Source: Halichondria panicea (Eukaryota; Porifera; Demospongiae; Suberitida; Halichondriidae). From it: a DNA stretch of 64,000 nt. The notes beneath the pieces are model-generated. The model did not search any database, was not told where the DNA came from, and saw only the letters and a program-made list of their open reading frames with translations. The number at the start of each line of letters is the position of its first letter. The first letter of the stretch is position 1. A program made the translations under genes and the position numbers. The stretch covers positions 5,473,702 through 5,537,701 of the forward strand of contig NC_087393.1 of the NCBI RefSeq assembly GCF_963675165.1, written 5' to 3'. Positions 42,530 through 56,906 of the stretch are shown piece by piece.

Positions 42530-43327
42530 TAAGGTGGGGTGGGCGTGTGTACGATAGCGTTAAAAGGGAACATTATTGTTTCAGGTTGCAGATTTTGGCA
42601 TGTCACGTGATTTGATGGACGAGACTTACTACATCTCCCACGGAGGAAAAATCCCTGTGAGGTGGACTGCCCCTGAGGTGAGAACAACTAACCACACGTC
42701 GATAGACATATTCTGTTGTTGTTGTTGCTATAGGCGCTCCATTACAAGAAGTACTCGACAGCCAGTGATGTGTGGAGCTTTGGTTGTGTCATGTACAAGA
42801 TATGGAGTCTGGGGCACAAACCATTTGAAGCTTTCTCTAACAATCAAGTGAGCGAGAATATTTTGTATTCTCTAACTGTTTCAATTCCCCACAGACAATC
42901 AAGGAGGTTGATGAAGGATACAGGTTGGCCCCTCCCCCTGGGACCCCCCGGACAGTTTACAAGCTCATGATGGAATGTTGGTGAGTGTTTTTTGTTTATC
43001 ATTTTGCAGTCAATGAGGCAAAGCTCAAACCATAAGATTTGGTAGCTTATATATATATTACCCCCCCCACACACACGCCCACACACTAGGCACCCTGTGA
43101 AGGGAGAGAGACCCACATTCACTGAGCTGATGCAAGAGCTTAGTCTACCAGACACCAAGCTCCTGCACTGGAGGGATGAGGACAGGGACACACACCCTGA
43201 GGCTAGTACTCTTGGAGCTCCCCTCAACTTCACAGAGCAGCTGTACATGGACTTACAAGAGAGCTATGTTGTGTCAAAGAATAGTGTAGGAACGTATGAA
43301 ACCCCTGTTATGAGTATTATTAAATAG

Positions 43328-43708
43328 TTAGCCAGCAAATTTTTATACCTCTACTCATATAAATGAATAGAATCAATAACACTCGCTATTTTTTTGATGT
43401 TCATATATCCTGTTGTTTTGAAACTTGGCAACTACTTATATACATAGCTAATAATCATATGAATACCTCTAGCACCAAATACGTTAGATCATACGCTGAC
43501 GTGGTATAGTGTATGAATGTTTATCTTTTGAACGTAATGTGTTAAATAGATTCATTATAGACCACCTGCATCGTATAGAATGAGTGTAATGGCTTTGTGT
43601 CTATATTAAAGTTAAAAAAAACAAGTGATGTGGTTGGCAACTAGTCTAGTTGGTTAAAAAACAAGTGAAAATAAGTAAAGTGTGGTTGGTTCTAGTCTAG
43701 TTGGTTAA
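43328..43708. other. Gap between FG1 and Cys-rich gene E2
   Basis: 381 bases between convergent genes, diverged copy of 34681-35041. It includes a short direct repeat (AAACAAGTGA with GTGGTTGG) near 43620-43690. No coding frame. Confidence 0.5.
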
Positions 43709-44533
43709 TTAATAAGTCCATACAGATACAAGCAATGTCATAACAACTGTCCAATGCACCACAGCAGTTACATCCCCAGCTCCAGACGTAATACTAGTAC
43801 TGGTGATATTAGTTGGTGATGGTGGTTCAGTAGTTAGTAGTGTTATGTCCGGTACGTTGCACACAGAGCTCACTACAGTGCAGTCACCGGAGAGTAGAGC
43901 AGGTCGTCCATCAATCTCAGTTAAATATCGATTTGCCTGATTTAAACAACAAGGTAGCTGCAAAATAATAAATATATAATCAGTACACCATTAATATACA
44001 CACACTCACTGCTTGTACAGAAGCATTGCAAGCATCTGATTGGCTACAGTTGGTATCTTGACATGCAGCACCCATTGGCCCAAGGATATCTCCCGAGAGT
44101 CGATCATCAGTGTATTGAAAGTCGACACAGTAGTGAGTATCGTCTTCATTTCTTGAGCAGACTAGAGGGAATGTATATCTACATAGGCATGCTCATGCAG
44201 TGCTTCACTTACCAATCTCACTGTAGCTCAAGTTGCAAGCAATTTCAAAGAAAATGTTCACAGCTATTGCACACTGGCTGGGACAAAAGGCTGACAGAGT
44301 GGCATTTGTGATTGAATGACCCTACATGCATGTTGAGTTGACATACATATTTGCAGCATGCAACTGATACTCACTGAGTCAAAGATGTTGTATGGTGAAC
44401 AGCTCTGCCCATTCATGAATCTGTCAACATTATTAACAAAGCACTCTGAGGTTGTTCCCTGGGTCACACCAGCCCATGCAACAACACTTAGGTTGAAAAG
44501 AATGATCACAACAGAGAGTCTTGTACTCATCAT
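43709..44533 (-). CDS. Cys-rich surface protein E2
   Basis: Four exons (44533-44375, 44321-44213, 44161-44010, 43957-43709) close to 222 residues. Signal peptide MMSTRLSVVIILFNLSVVAW, then ECFVNNVDRFMNGQSCSPYN, CPSQCAIAVNIFFEIACNLSYSEI, the YCVDFQYTDD block, TNCSQSDACNASVQ, LPCCLNQANRYL, DCTVVSSVCNVPD and a hydrophobic C terminus (TAVVHWTVVMTLLVSVW). Same splice phases as E1 and E3, with which it shares most cysteines. Family not recognised. It lies just downstream of the truncated P450 copy 2 on the same strand. Confidence 0.8.
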
Positions 44534-44639
44534 TGTTCTGTACTATACTTTAGCTAGGTGCAAGGAGCCTGCAGTAGTTTCAGCCCCACCCATTTTTGTG
44601 TTAAAACATGCCATGCGCCAACGCATCTACATATTCTAC

Positions 44640-45919
44640 ACAACTGGTTGACAGTGTCCTGTGGTTGCATGGTTGTCCTCTGTACACGAACACGAGCTGA
44701 TAGTCGGAGGGAAGCGTGACTTGGTAGGTCTGAATCAGACGAGCAAGGATCATCTTGGCCTCCATCTGCAAGCAAATAAGAGAAAGTATATACATACATC
44801 AATGTACGAGTAAACTAATATACACATCGTGTACGTACTAGCTGTGTAGATCTTACCAGTGCAAAGTGCTTCCCAATACAAGAGCGATGGCCAAGACCAA
44901 ACGGAAAGGAGACAAAAGAACTGGGCCTGTAGTGGAACCATCCATGCATGTGTAGGTTACTGTGACAATACATTCTATGGTACTTACTGAGTGTTTTCAG
45001 GGCTGAAACGATCAGGATTGAAAGTGTCTGGCTCATCAAAATACTCGGGCATTCGACAGAGCACAGATAAAGGCAGCTGCAAGGAATAAAATTAGGTACA
45101 CTGTATAAATACAAGCAGACATGAGATCTTTACCATGAGAGATGTTCCTCCTGGGACGTGGTAACCACCGACATCCAGGCCCTCAGGGGCAACCTCCTTG
45201 CCAATCCCAGGCACAGGTGGATGCATTCTCAACGTTTCCAAGAGAACCTGATAAAGGGAATGTTAGAACAAACACCTATTACCTAGAGCACTGTGGTAAT
45301 TGTCTTTTTTTTATACATGTCAGTTGTGCATGTACACACTTATAAGTATGTTGAATGGACACAATACCTGCTCAGTATACTCTAGTTTCTGTAGAAGTTC
45401 TTTGGTGATATTGGTCTCCTCACCCAGGACCTCCTTCACCTCAGCCTGCAATCTGTATGCGTTCAACAGTACAGACATGTACATTCTAATACTGGGATTG
45501 TCAGTACCTTTCAAGGACAGTTGGATGAGTGTGTACCATGGCTACTGCAAATGACAACAAGTTGCTTGTAGTTTCTTGTCCTGAAAATTAATAGCATAGA
45601 GAGATTTGGGTAACAGTTCTCAAGGCTATGGCACAAACATACCGGCAATGTAGTATGTAACAAAGTCATCAACCAACTCTTCAATATCAACAGTGCTCTG
45701 TGTAGCTGCATAAGGGCAAGTATAGAGTAATGGTTGTACTATAATACTGGGTTCTTTAACTCACAAGCTACTTGGAGGATGTGTGTGAGGATATCGTTTG
45801 GAACTTCAGCTCCACTCTCAACTATTTCAATTCTCTTTTTGATACAATCTCTGCATGCCAATCATTCTGAGAGCTCGGGCAGTTTGTTTGTATATCCACA
45901 TCTCAAAAGGATGCAGTAT
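44640..45919 (-). pseudogene. CYP46-like P450 copy 2, 5'-truncated
   Basis: Only exons 7-14 remain: 45919-45765, 45705-45643, 45580-45508, 45452-45368, 45247-45134, 45076-44988, 44926-44857 and about 44765-44640. The membrane anchor and exons 1-6 are missing; the sequence stops at a repeat fragment near 45955 and then enters gene E3. Exon 7 has a 4-base insertion (CTCTGCATGCC against CCCTGCC), and the last exon a 2-base insertion (CTCGTGTTCG against CTTGTTCG) that destroys the C terminus. The heme loop FPFGLGHRSCIG is still readable. A dead duplicate. Confidence 0.9.
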
Positions 45920-45954
45920 CTACATAATTAACTCAAAGTATCGTTGTGTACATT

Positions 45955-46015
45955 TAACGCAAGTTAGGTCCCTTGCATTTTTAGCGTACTAGAGTTGGCT
46001 CTGATGATCCATTTG
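45955..46015. repeat. Fragment of the foldback-type repeat at the P450 copy 2 breakpoint
   Basis: Carries the conserved start TTTAACGC, then GCATTTTTAGCGTACTAGAG and TTGGCTCTGATGATCC, and then breaks off. The truncation of P450 copy 2 and the start of the E3 cassette fall at this point, so the duplication may have broken inside the repeat. Confidence 0.6.
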
Positions 46016-46185
46016 CTCACTATAACAATTTGTTGCTGTTGTAAAAGCAACCACATACCCACCACCTTAGGTTGCCATGGATACGTTGAAGCTCAAGCAT
46101 TCACCTACAATTTGGTATCATCAAAATTTCTTGAAATGTTTTAATCAAGATATTCACATTTATATGTACCAAAATTCACAAATGT

Positions 46186-47050
46186 CTACTCTCTAGGTTG
46201 CTTGCACTGTAGTTGGTTAATTAATAAGTCCATACAGATATATACAAGCAATGCCATGACAACTGTCCAATGCACCACAGCAGTTACATCCCCAGCTCCA
46301 GACGTAATACTAGTACTGGTGATATTAGTTGGTGATGGTGGTTCAGTAGTTAGTGGTGTTATGTCCGGTACGTTGCACACAGAGCTCACTACAGTGCAGT
46401 CACCGGAGAGTAGAGCAGGTCGTCCATCAATCTCAGTCAAATATCGATTTGCCTGATTTAAACAACAATGTAGCTGCAAAATAATAAATATATAATCAGT
46501 ACACCATTAATATACACACACTCACTGCTTGCACAGAAGCATTGCAAGCATCTGATTGGCTACAGTTGGTGTCGAGACATGCAGCTCGCATTGGCCCAAG
46601 GATATCTCCCGAGAGTCGATCATCAATGTATTGAAAGTCGACACAGTAGCGAGTGTTGTTCTCATTTCTTGAGCAGACTAGAGGGAATGTATATCTACAT
46701 AAGCATGCTCATGCAGTGCTTCACTTACCAATCTCACTGTAGCTCAAGTTGCAAGCAGCTTCAAAGAAAATGTTCACAGCTATTGCACACTGGCTGGGAC
46801 AAAAGGCTGATAGAGTGGCATTAGTGATTGAATGACCCTGATGGAATAATGATTGAGTTGATACACATAGCAGCATGCAACTGATACTCACTGAGTCAAA
46901 GATGTCGTAAGGTGAACAGCTCTGCCCATTCATGAATGTGTCAACATTATTAACAAAGCACTCTGAGGTTGTTCCCTGGGTCACACAAGCCCATGCAACA
47001 ACACTTAGGATGAAAAGAATGATCACAACAGAGAGTCTTGTACTCATCAT
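46186..47050 (-). CDS. Cys-rich surface protein E3
   Basis: Four exons (47050-46892, 46837-46729, 46677-46526, 46473-46186) close to 235 residues. Nearly the same as E2 through most of its length (signal peptide VVIILFILSVVAWA, ECFVNNVDTFMNGQSCSPYD, LHCCLNQANRYL), but one cysteine of the E1/E2 LPCC motif neighbourhood is altered (LHCC), and the C terminus runs on past the hydrophobic stretch (VYICMDLLINQLQCKQPRE). The extension ends in polar residues, which argues against a GPI signal in this copy, unless an error has removed the stop codon. 166 bases downstream of the P450 copy 3 stop codon. Confidence 0.78.
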
Positions 47051-47216
47051 TGTTCTTTACTATCTTCAGCTAGATCTAGGTGCAAGGAGCCTGCAGTTTC
47101 AGCCCCACCCATTTTTGTGCTGAGCAATTAAATGTCTTGTAATTATTCATAGTTACAATGTCTATTAAAACATGCCATGTGCCAACGCATCTACATATTC
47201 TACACAACTGTATTGT

Positions 47217-50012
47217 CTAGCATAGTTGAATAGTGCAGTTGACAGTGTCCTGTGGCTGCATGGTTGTCCTCTGTACACGAACAAGCTGATAGCCGGAGGG
47301 AAGCGTGACTTGGTAGGTCTGAATCAGACGAGCAAGGATCATCTTGGCCTCCATCTGCAAGCAAATAAGAGAAAGTATATACATACATCAATGTACGAGT
47401 AAACTACATCGTGTACGTACTAGCTGTGTAGATCTTACCAGTGCAAAGTGCTTCCCAATACAAGAGCGATGGCCGAGACCAAACGGAAAGAAGACAAAAG
47501 AACTGGGCCTGTAGTGGAACCATCCATGCATGTGTAGGTTACTGTGACAATACATTCTATGGTACTTACTGAGTGTTTTCAGGGCTGAAACGATCAGGAT
47601 TGAAAGTGTCTGGCTCATCAAAATACTCAGGCATTCGACAGAGCACAGATGAAGGCAGCTGCAAGGAATAGAATTAGGTACACTGTATAAATACAAGCAG
47701 ACATGAGATCTTTACCATGAGAGGTGTTCCTCCTGGGACGTGGTAACCGCCGACATCCAGGCCCTCAGGGGCAACCTCCTTGCCAATCCCAGGCACAGGT
47801 GGATGCATCCTCAACGTTTCCAAGAGAACCTGATAAAGGGAATGTTAGAACAAACACATATTACCTAGAACACTGTAGTAATTGTCTTTTTTATTTTATT
47901 TATTATTACTATTACATGTCAGTTGTATATAAGTATGTTGAATGGACACAATACCTGCTCAGTATACTCTAGTTTCTGTAAAAGTTCTTTGGTGATATTG
48001 GTCTCCTCACCCAGGACCTCCTTCACCTCAGCCTGCAATCTGTATGCGTTCAACAGTACAGTATCAACATGTACATTCTAATACTGGGATTGTCAGTACC
48101 TTTCAAGGACAGTTGGATGAGTGTGTACCATGACTACTGCAAATGACAACAAGTTGCTTGTAGTTTCTTGTCCTGAAAATTAATAGCATAGAGAGATTTG
48201 GGTAACAGTTCTCAAGGCTATGGTACAAACATACCGGCAATGTAGTATGTAACAAAGTCATCAACCAACTCTTCAATGTCGACAGTGCTCTGTGTAGCTG
48301 CATAAGGGCAAGTATAGAGTAATGGCTGTACTTATAATAATATAGGTGTTTAGTTAACTCACAAGCTACTTGGAGGATGTGTGTGAGGATATCGTTTGGA
48401 ACTTCAGCTCCACTCTCAACCATTTCAATCCTCTTCTTGATACAGTCCCTGCCAATCATTCTGAGAGCTCGGGCAGTTTGTTTGTACATCCTCATCTCAA
48501 AAGGATGAAGTATCTACATCATTAACTCAAAGTATCGTTGTGTACATTTTAACGCAGGTTACATTTTTAGTACTAGAGTTGGCTCTGATGATCCATTTGT
48601 TAAAATAGGCCAAAATAGACTTTTGATTTTAACTGAAAGATTTCTGCCGTATTACTGAAACATTTGCGAATTTTACGATGGTTGATCAATAATTTATTCG
48701 CAACAATAAAATCTGCAAAACCTATTAGTAAATACACATGATCCTCGCCAGAACGCAATAGTTAGATCATAAAAGGTCAAATTTTCTGCTGATTTTGCTA
48801 ATGCACAAGTTTTTCACCAGCAAAATATTCTAGTAATATGATATCTAATCTTTCTATCTGTTACGACCAATGGAACTAAAGTTATGAACTCTTAAATTTA
48901 ACGCTATACGTACCTGAAACATAGGTTGGTTGAGACTCTTTTGCAAACCACGAAAACTGCTATTTATCAGAAATGTTAGCTTTCCATTTTGGTTATTCGG
49001 TGTCAATCCCAACATGTGGATGTTCCAACTCTTGGTAAAGTCAGTACCAAAAGCAACCTATAGAACAACAAACTTTATGATTGCACTGATAGCAGATTGT
49101 TTGTACCTTGCTAATGACGTCAAGTGTAACCTCAGAGAGGTGTTCTTTCATAGGGACTGGAGTCACTCCATCAGTGAAGGGTGCTAGCTTCTCAAGGAAC
49201 AGATCAATACAGCCATTGAATGCAGGAAGAATACCTTCCAAATAGCTGTGTAAGGGAAAGTAGAGCAATATCAATAATGTTACAGTATGTAAATTAAAGT
49301 ACCTTTTCTTGAATGCTGAGTCATACATGCGTCTCCTTGGTTTCCACACATCGTAATCAGGAATAGAAAATATGCCTCTGCCCATGAATCTGAATCCATT
49401 TGTTGTCACCTTTAGTGGCTCAATGGATATTGAATACTCACCTTTCTCCAAACAAGTACCCAAACTTGTTCATCATGTACGATGATTTAGGATTCTTTGG
49501 TTGCATTACGATGTCCTTAATGACGTCTGGGTCGGTTACCACAACCATTGCTTGGGTGAGAAAATGTACAACGTAGATGGAGCTACTGCAATCAGCCTGC
49601 CTGCACACAGTAAGAAGTAAGAACATCATTATGAGTCGTCTATGTACCCTCAGTGACAGTAGAGAATCAAATTTTCAAACACTCACTAAACAAAGCTCAC
49701 TGAGTACATGGGCTTACCATTTAGCTAACAACACTTGCATCGGTACTTCTTCATTTCCCAATTCTTTTCTCATGCGAATAGCGTCAGGTAAGTGTCCCAA
49801 ATAAAAGCTGCAGAAAATGAGATGACAATAGATTATTCCTCATTATAATTTATTAGTTGGTGTGCCACATACTTTGATTTCTTGGGTGACGGGATGTGCG
49901 AGTATTTCTTGCCGTGGTAGTACGTGTAGACAGTGAAGGCAAGGAAAGCAGCTACTGCCAGGCACAGGAGCCCACTGGCTGAGTATACAATGACTGTGGT
50001 CATTGATTCCAT
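47217..50012 (-). CDS. CYP46-like cytochrome P450, copy 3 (intact)
   Basis: Fourteen exons (50012-49873, 49807-49718, 49600-49442, 49389-49303, 49245-49107, 49057-48914, 48513-48363, 48297-48235, 48172-48100, 48039-47955, 47829-47716, 47658-47570, 47508-47439, 47354-47217) close in phase to 513 residues, a normal microsomal P450 length. Residues 8-32 form the membrane anchor, followed by the proline hinge IPSPKKS. I-helix AGQETTS (about 324-330), E381-T-L-R384 of the K-helix, and the heme loop F454-G-L-G-H-R-S-C461-I-G are all canonical. FYLGHLPDA, the FVTYYIAGQETTSN block and YHVPGGTSL resemble CYP46 (cholesterol 24-hydroxylase) and related clan members, but substrate cannot be read from sequence. 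It shares a 535-base head-to-head promoter region with kinase FG2. Confidence 0.92.
48540..48905. repeat. Foldback-type repeat in P450 copy 3 intron 6
   Basis: Same element as at 37455-37785, with the same two ends (TTTTAACGCAGG and AATTTAACGC) and a short insertion in the middle (around 48690-48740). It was present before the cassette duplicated. Confidence 0.6.
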
Positions 50013-50547
50013 TTTCTTGAATTTGATGTGAATGGTTTGACTGTATTCTAGTAGACTAAGTAGTGTCAGACAGTGGTGGGTGATTTTTTGTCTCAATAGA
50101 GGAAGTCAGTTGCATCAGAACTCGAATTCAGGAAACTGATGCAAGGGCAGGTAATTAAAAAAGAGGCTATACAAAAAGGGGGAGGAGCTCAGTTATCGTT
50201 ACAACAGAGAAAAGTCGGTGAGAGCAGTGTACCGTGGACATACTCCAAAGCAACACATGACATCATGATAGCAAGCAGCCCCACCCCCTCCTCAGATTAA
50301 GATTCTACATTAGTGATCTTTACCAATTCTGGAAAGTTAACTAGACTAGCGTCACTAGCTGCATGAGGCCGGTAGCTTGTAGCGTATTTATATTGTAGCT
50401 TGGTGTAGGACTCTCAACCAGTATAAACAAAGGTGAGTGTTCATGTTCTATCTCTCTATTTTGCTCTCAACATGCTTTGAATACATATCCATCACTTACA
50501 TACTTGCATCATCCACCCTTAGCCTGGCTAGCTAGCTGAGTGGTGAG
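50013..50547. promoter_or_regulatory. Head-to-head promoter region, P450 copy 3 and kinase FG2
   Basis: Copy of 38890-39391 with the same order of blocks: GGGGGAGGAGCTCA, GATCTTTACCAATTCTGGAA, TATTTATATTG and CAGTATAAACAAAGGTGAG. Conservation in both copies marks the likely control elements. Inference from geometry and conservation. Confidence 0.5.
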
Positions 50548-50788
50548 ATGGCTGTAGGGGCACTGGTGGTGTCTGTCATCATCCTGTTAGTCCTCACTCT
50601 GGTAATGGTGGTCCTGTTGCCGCTGTGTCTCTGGCAGAAAGAGGCGTGGTCACAACGCTGCAAGGATAGAGCAGCCTCTGTACGCTCCAACGATTCCTCT
50701 CAAGGTGATATCCCATTACTATAGTCACCTTGTTTATTTCACAAGGACTAATTAAATGTACTGTATCATCGCTAATAATACTGACTGC

Positions 50789-50839
<51 letters not shown>

Positions 50840-53800
50840 GTGTGCGTGCGTGTGCGTGTGCGTGTGCGTGCGTGTGCGTGCGTGTGTGCGTGCGTGCGTG
50901 TGTGTGTGCGTGCGTGTGCGTGTGCGTGTGTGTGATAACTGAAATTCTCATTATATTGGGTTTGTTTTCCTCACAAATAGTCCTCAAATTGAAAACAACC
51001 ATACCTCTCTGTATAACATCAGGCTACATGCTGCCCCCCCGTGTATTGACTGCATGAAGTGCCCCCCCCCCCCCGTGTATTGACTACACAATACTCCACA
51101 TACTCCACTAACTTGTGTACATGTCCAGTGTTGTCCTTGAGCCCCTATCAGATAACAATAATGATGATGGTGTATTGTTCCCTGTGTGTGCGTGTGTACC
51201 ATGGCTACATTGTTATGCCTCGAGGCTATAGCATGCAGTAAAGCTGACTGTGCGTGTCTCTGTGTGTTATTACTACTCAACGGCATTAAGCGCTCGAGTT
51301 CTTGTGGGATTTAATATGTTGTGTGGGTTGTTTAATTATGCATGTAAAACACACTGCTACATGTTGTCATGTACTTGACTTCCCCTCCAGCTCTCTCACC
51401 AGCTCAGGCAAGGCAGTATCCACAGCTGAGGTCAAAGTTGAACGTCACCCACCCTCTGTCCGTCCTTGATAACGGCCACACAACGGCAGACAATCTGACC
51501 ACACCCTATTACGATGCAGTGCAAATTGAGGACACAAACGTACTGACAGTGAAAAAATATAAAAAGAAAGTCGAAATTGATTCTGAGCCACACTATGAGT
51601 TTGTGAGTAATGCCGTGACAGATGATCATCGTTCTAGAGATAATAATGGAGTCAAAAGTGCTGTTCAAGCGCGTGTCACCCACCCCATTCGAACTGCCAC
51701 GCCCCCTAACGTGAGGAAGCCAATAAGTGCAATCATACGACAAGAAGACCTGCCTCGAAACTTTACACCGAACACAAAGGTACCTCTGCTGCCACCCACT
51801 CCAGGGCAGACTAGAGTAGTACAGCCACAACCTCCACTGGCAACGAGGCCATTCCTCAATCCAAACGTCGAGAGGTTATCCCGACAACCAGACCCCCCAC
51901 AAAGCCACTACGAGTATGCGGATGGACTGCAACTCACAGCCCCCCCCCTGCTCAAGCCAAACCTGACACCGGCTGAGAATAGACCCAAATCATATTATGC
52001 TGACTACGAGTTTGCCAGTGGACCTCAAACACTACCAGCACATTATGAGCTAGTACAGGCCACAGGTGGAGAGCAAGCTGCCACTATCCACAGTGTACAG
52101 ACTGATGGCTCTAATCACTATGACACTGCGGACATGATAGGGGATGCTCACTACGACACTGCGGACATGATGCCAACTGGTGGAGATAGTTCCTCAGAGT
52201 ATGCATACGCCACACCTAACACAAGGAGACAGGTATGAAGGAGTGAAGTGTTGCTATGTCTACTAGTTGCTTAGAACTCTTAATTGTTGTAGAGTTGTTA
52301 GTGCGTGTGTATGATTATAGCTCTGTACGCATTTGTCCCCCTCAGATTCGATGTGATAAGGAGGGGTTGTTCCAGGAGCCTGCTAGAGATCGTAGCTCCT
52401 TATACGCACAGCTGGACAGTATTAGGGTGGAGCACTACAAGAGAGAGTCCGTCAGGTGGAGAGGGGGAGGGTTGTACAATATGTAGGAAACAGATTTCAT
52501 TTAACGCTATGTACATGGGTCCCCTGCATTTTTAGCGTACTAGAGTTGGCTCTGTAACTAGAGTTCTGATTGTCCAAATACAATGATTTTCTGATTTTCT
52601 GAAAGCTTAAAAGGAGCCCGTTCAGATGGTATGCTCAAATCTCAAATTTGGAACGGGCCATAATTTCCTATTTTCAGAAAAAAACCTTAGGCTATATATA
52701 GCCCATGGTATTTTGTCAAAAACAGGCCCAAAATAGACATTTGATTTTAACACACCATCTTAAAGGCCTCTCTCTAAGCTTTCAGAAAATCCTAAAATTA
52801 ACGTTATTGGACCATCGGAACTAAAGTTATGGCCGTTTAAAGATGCTCTAGTAGAGTTTATTACTAGAGTTCTGAATGTTCCAATTTAAAGGATTGTGTG
52901 ATTTTGTACAATGCGTATAGGAAAAACAAGTTTACATTCGGAAAGTCATATCAATACCATTCATTATTAGTGTGGGGCGCTTGATTGGATCTGGTCAGTT
53001 TGGACGAGTGCACACGGGGAAGTGGCTATCTCCTGAGGGTACCACACTGCCAATAGCTGTCAAGGTACTCAACACAAATGTGGAAGAGGAGCAAAGAGTC
53101 AAGTTCCTCCAGGAGGCGGCCATCATGGGTCAGTTCAGACATCCCAACGTGGTCAAGCTGTACGGAGTGGTGACTGTAGGGGAACCAGTGAGTTGGGTAG
53201 CCATGGTGATATTTGATTGAGTATAATAATTATTAGGAAATGATAATTTTGGAGCTGATGCCTGAGGGTGATCTCAGGAAGAACCTTCTTTCCCTCGGCA
53301 CTAGGTGAGGCTATTATTAGATTACTAAACTGAGTGTACAATTAGCAATAAGCGGAGGCAACAAATACAAAGAAGACGATGGCTATTATGTTATGTATTA
53401 TCGTTAGTGTACAATAGCGATGGATTGCTTTGATGTTGTGGTGTGTGTGTACACGTACAGTTCTCAAGGGAAGGAAGACCCAGAGCTCCCTGTGACTCTA
53501 CTGAGCTACTGCCGACAGATAGCCTCAGGCATGGCGTACTTGTCTAGTAAGGCATTTGTGCACAGAGACCTGGCAGCCAGGAACATACTGGTGTCAGAGG
53601 GAGTGTGTAAGGTGGCAGATTTTGGCCTGGCTCGAGACTTGCTGGAGGCTGACTACTATGTATCACATGGGGGAGATATTCCAGTCAAGTGGACTGCTCT
53701 AGAGGTAACGGCTCGTTGATTGAGCATTCATCCATACTGATTACTACAGGCCCTTCATTACAAGAAGTATTCAGTGGCCAGTGATGTGTGGAGCTTTGGT

Positions 53801-54138
53801 TGTGTCATGTACGAGATATGGAGTCTGGGACACAAACCATTTGAAAACATTACCAACCTGCAGGTATGTCTGGATAGTTAGATTGGGCTAGCTGTTAGTA
53901 TGCACATTGAATATGATATTATCCACAGACTGCAAGAGAAATACAGAAGGGCTACCGACTCCCTCCACCACCGGGCTGCCCTAGGGCAATGTACCAGCTC
54001 ATGATCAGCTGCTGGTGAGATAGTGTGTGATATTGCATTGTAATTTGCTGCTCAAAAGGTCGACCCAGAAAAGAGCTGACTTGCACATTCCCTTGAAAGA
54101 TGTACTTTGTACTCCGCTAATAACTGCACACACACACA

Positions 54139-54201
<63 letters not shown>

Positions 54202-54384
54202 CATCCTGAGCCGAGCCAGAGACCTGGGTTCACGGACATAGCTGCTAGACTGGAGCAGGAACCAACAGCTTTACTCAAGTGGTCTGTCAAGGACAAAGCC
54301 ACTCACCTCTCCATCACTAGACTAGGTGCTGACCTGGCAATAGGCCAACAACTATATCAGGAATTGCAACGTGTGTATAAATGA
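50548..54384 (+). CDS. Ectodomain-less membrane tyrosine kinase FG2 (intact)
   Basis: Nine exons (50548-50704, 51391-52232, 52346-52455, 52971-53187, 53237-53304, 53461-53704, 53750-53863, 53929-54014, 54201-54384) close to 673 residues. Only about four residues precede a membrane span ([23 protein letters not shown]), so there is no ectodomain and no cleavable signal peptide is evident. A 340-residue cytoplasmic region follows, with repeated [HDE]Y[ED]x[AV]-like motifs (HYEFVS, HYEYAD, DYEFAS, HYELVQ, two HYDTAD-like, EYAYAT), suited to SH2 docking. Kinase from about residue 370: [12 protein letters not shown] with K401, HRDLAARN with D501, D518-F-G. The P+1 motif is A-L-E (544-546) in place of the usual A-P-E. 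Unlike receptor D, the HRD and DFG motifs share one exon. C terminus [11 protein letters not shown]. Active kinase by motif; partner receptors unknown. Confidence 0.9.
50792..50934. repeat. (TG)n microsatellite in FG2 intron 1
   Basis: TG tract with many CG interruptions, at the same place as the tract in FG1. Confidence 0.9.
52500..52875. repeat. Foldback (MITE-like) repeat in FG2 intron 3
   Basis: Near copy of 41290-41665: TTTAACGC end, GCATTTTTAGCGTACTAGAG, inverted arms around the AAGCTT motif, and the central GGCTATATATAGCCCATGG. Confidence 0.75.
54121..54200. repeat. (CA)n microsatellite before the last exon of FG2
   Basis: CA tract ending directly in CACAG, the acceptor of the terminal kinase exon. 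Confidence 0.95.
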
Positions 54385-54656
54385 GAACTACTGATTTGTT
54401 TGATTTTTATTTTTGTTTGTTTGTATATTCTGCACCTTATTAGATCATGCTCTGCAATGCAATAATGTTTGAAGTGGCTTCTTGTGAATACTGAAATTGA
54501 CAGGATGCTTTATACTCTTCCTGTTTGGTAAAGTCTTCATGCATGCAGTAGCTGTGTCTATTGCTAGCTATATACTAGGACAATAGAGCCGTGTAACTAT
54601 AGTACTACAGGTAATAAGAGAGTTGTAGATAGAGCCACTGGTGCAGAGTAGCAGCT

Positions 54657-56906
<2,250 letters not shown>

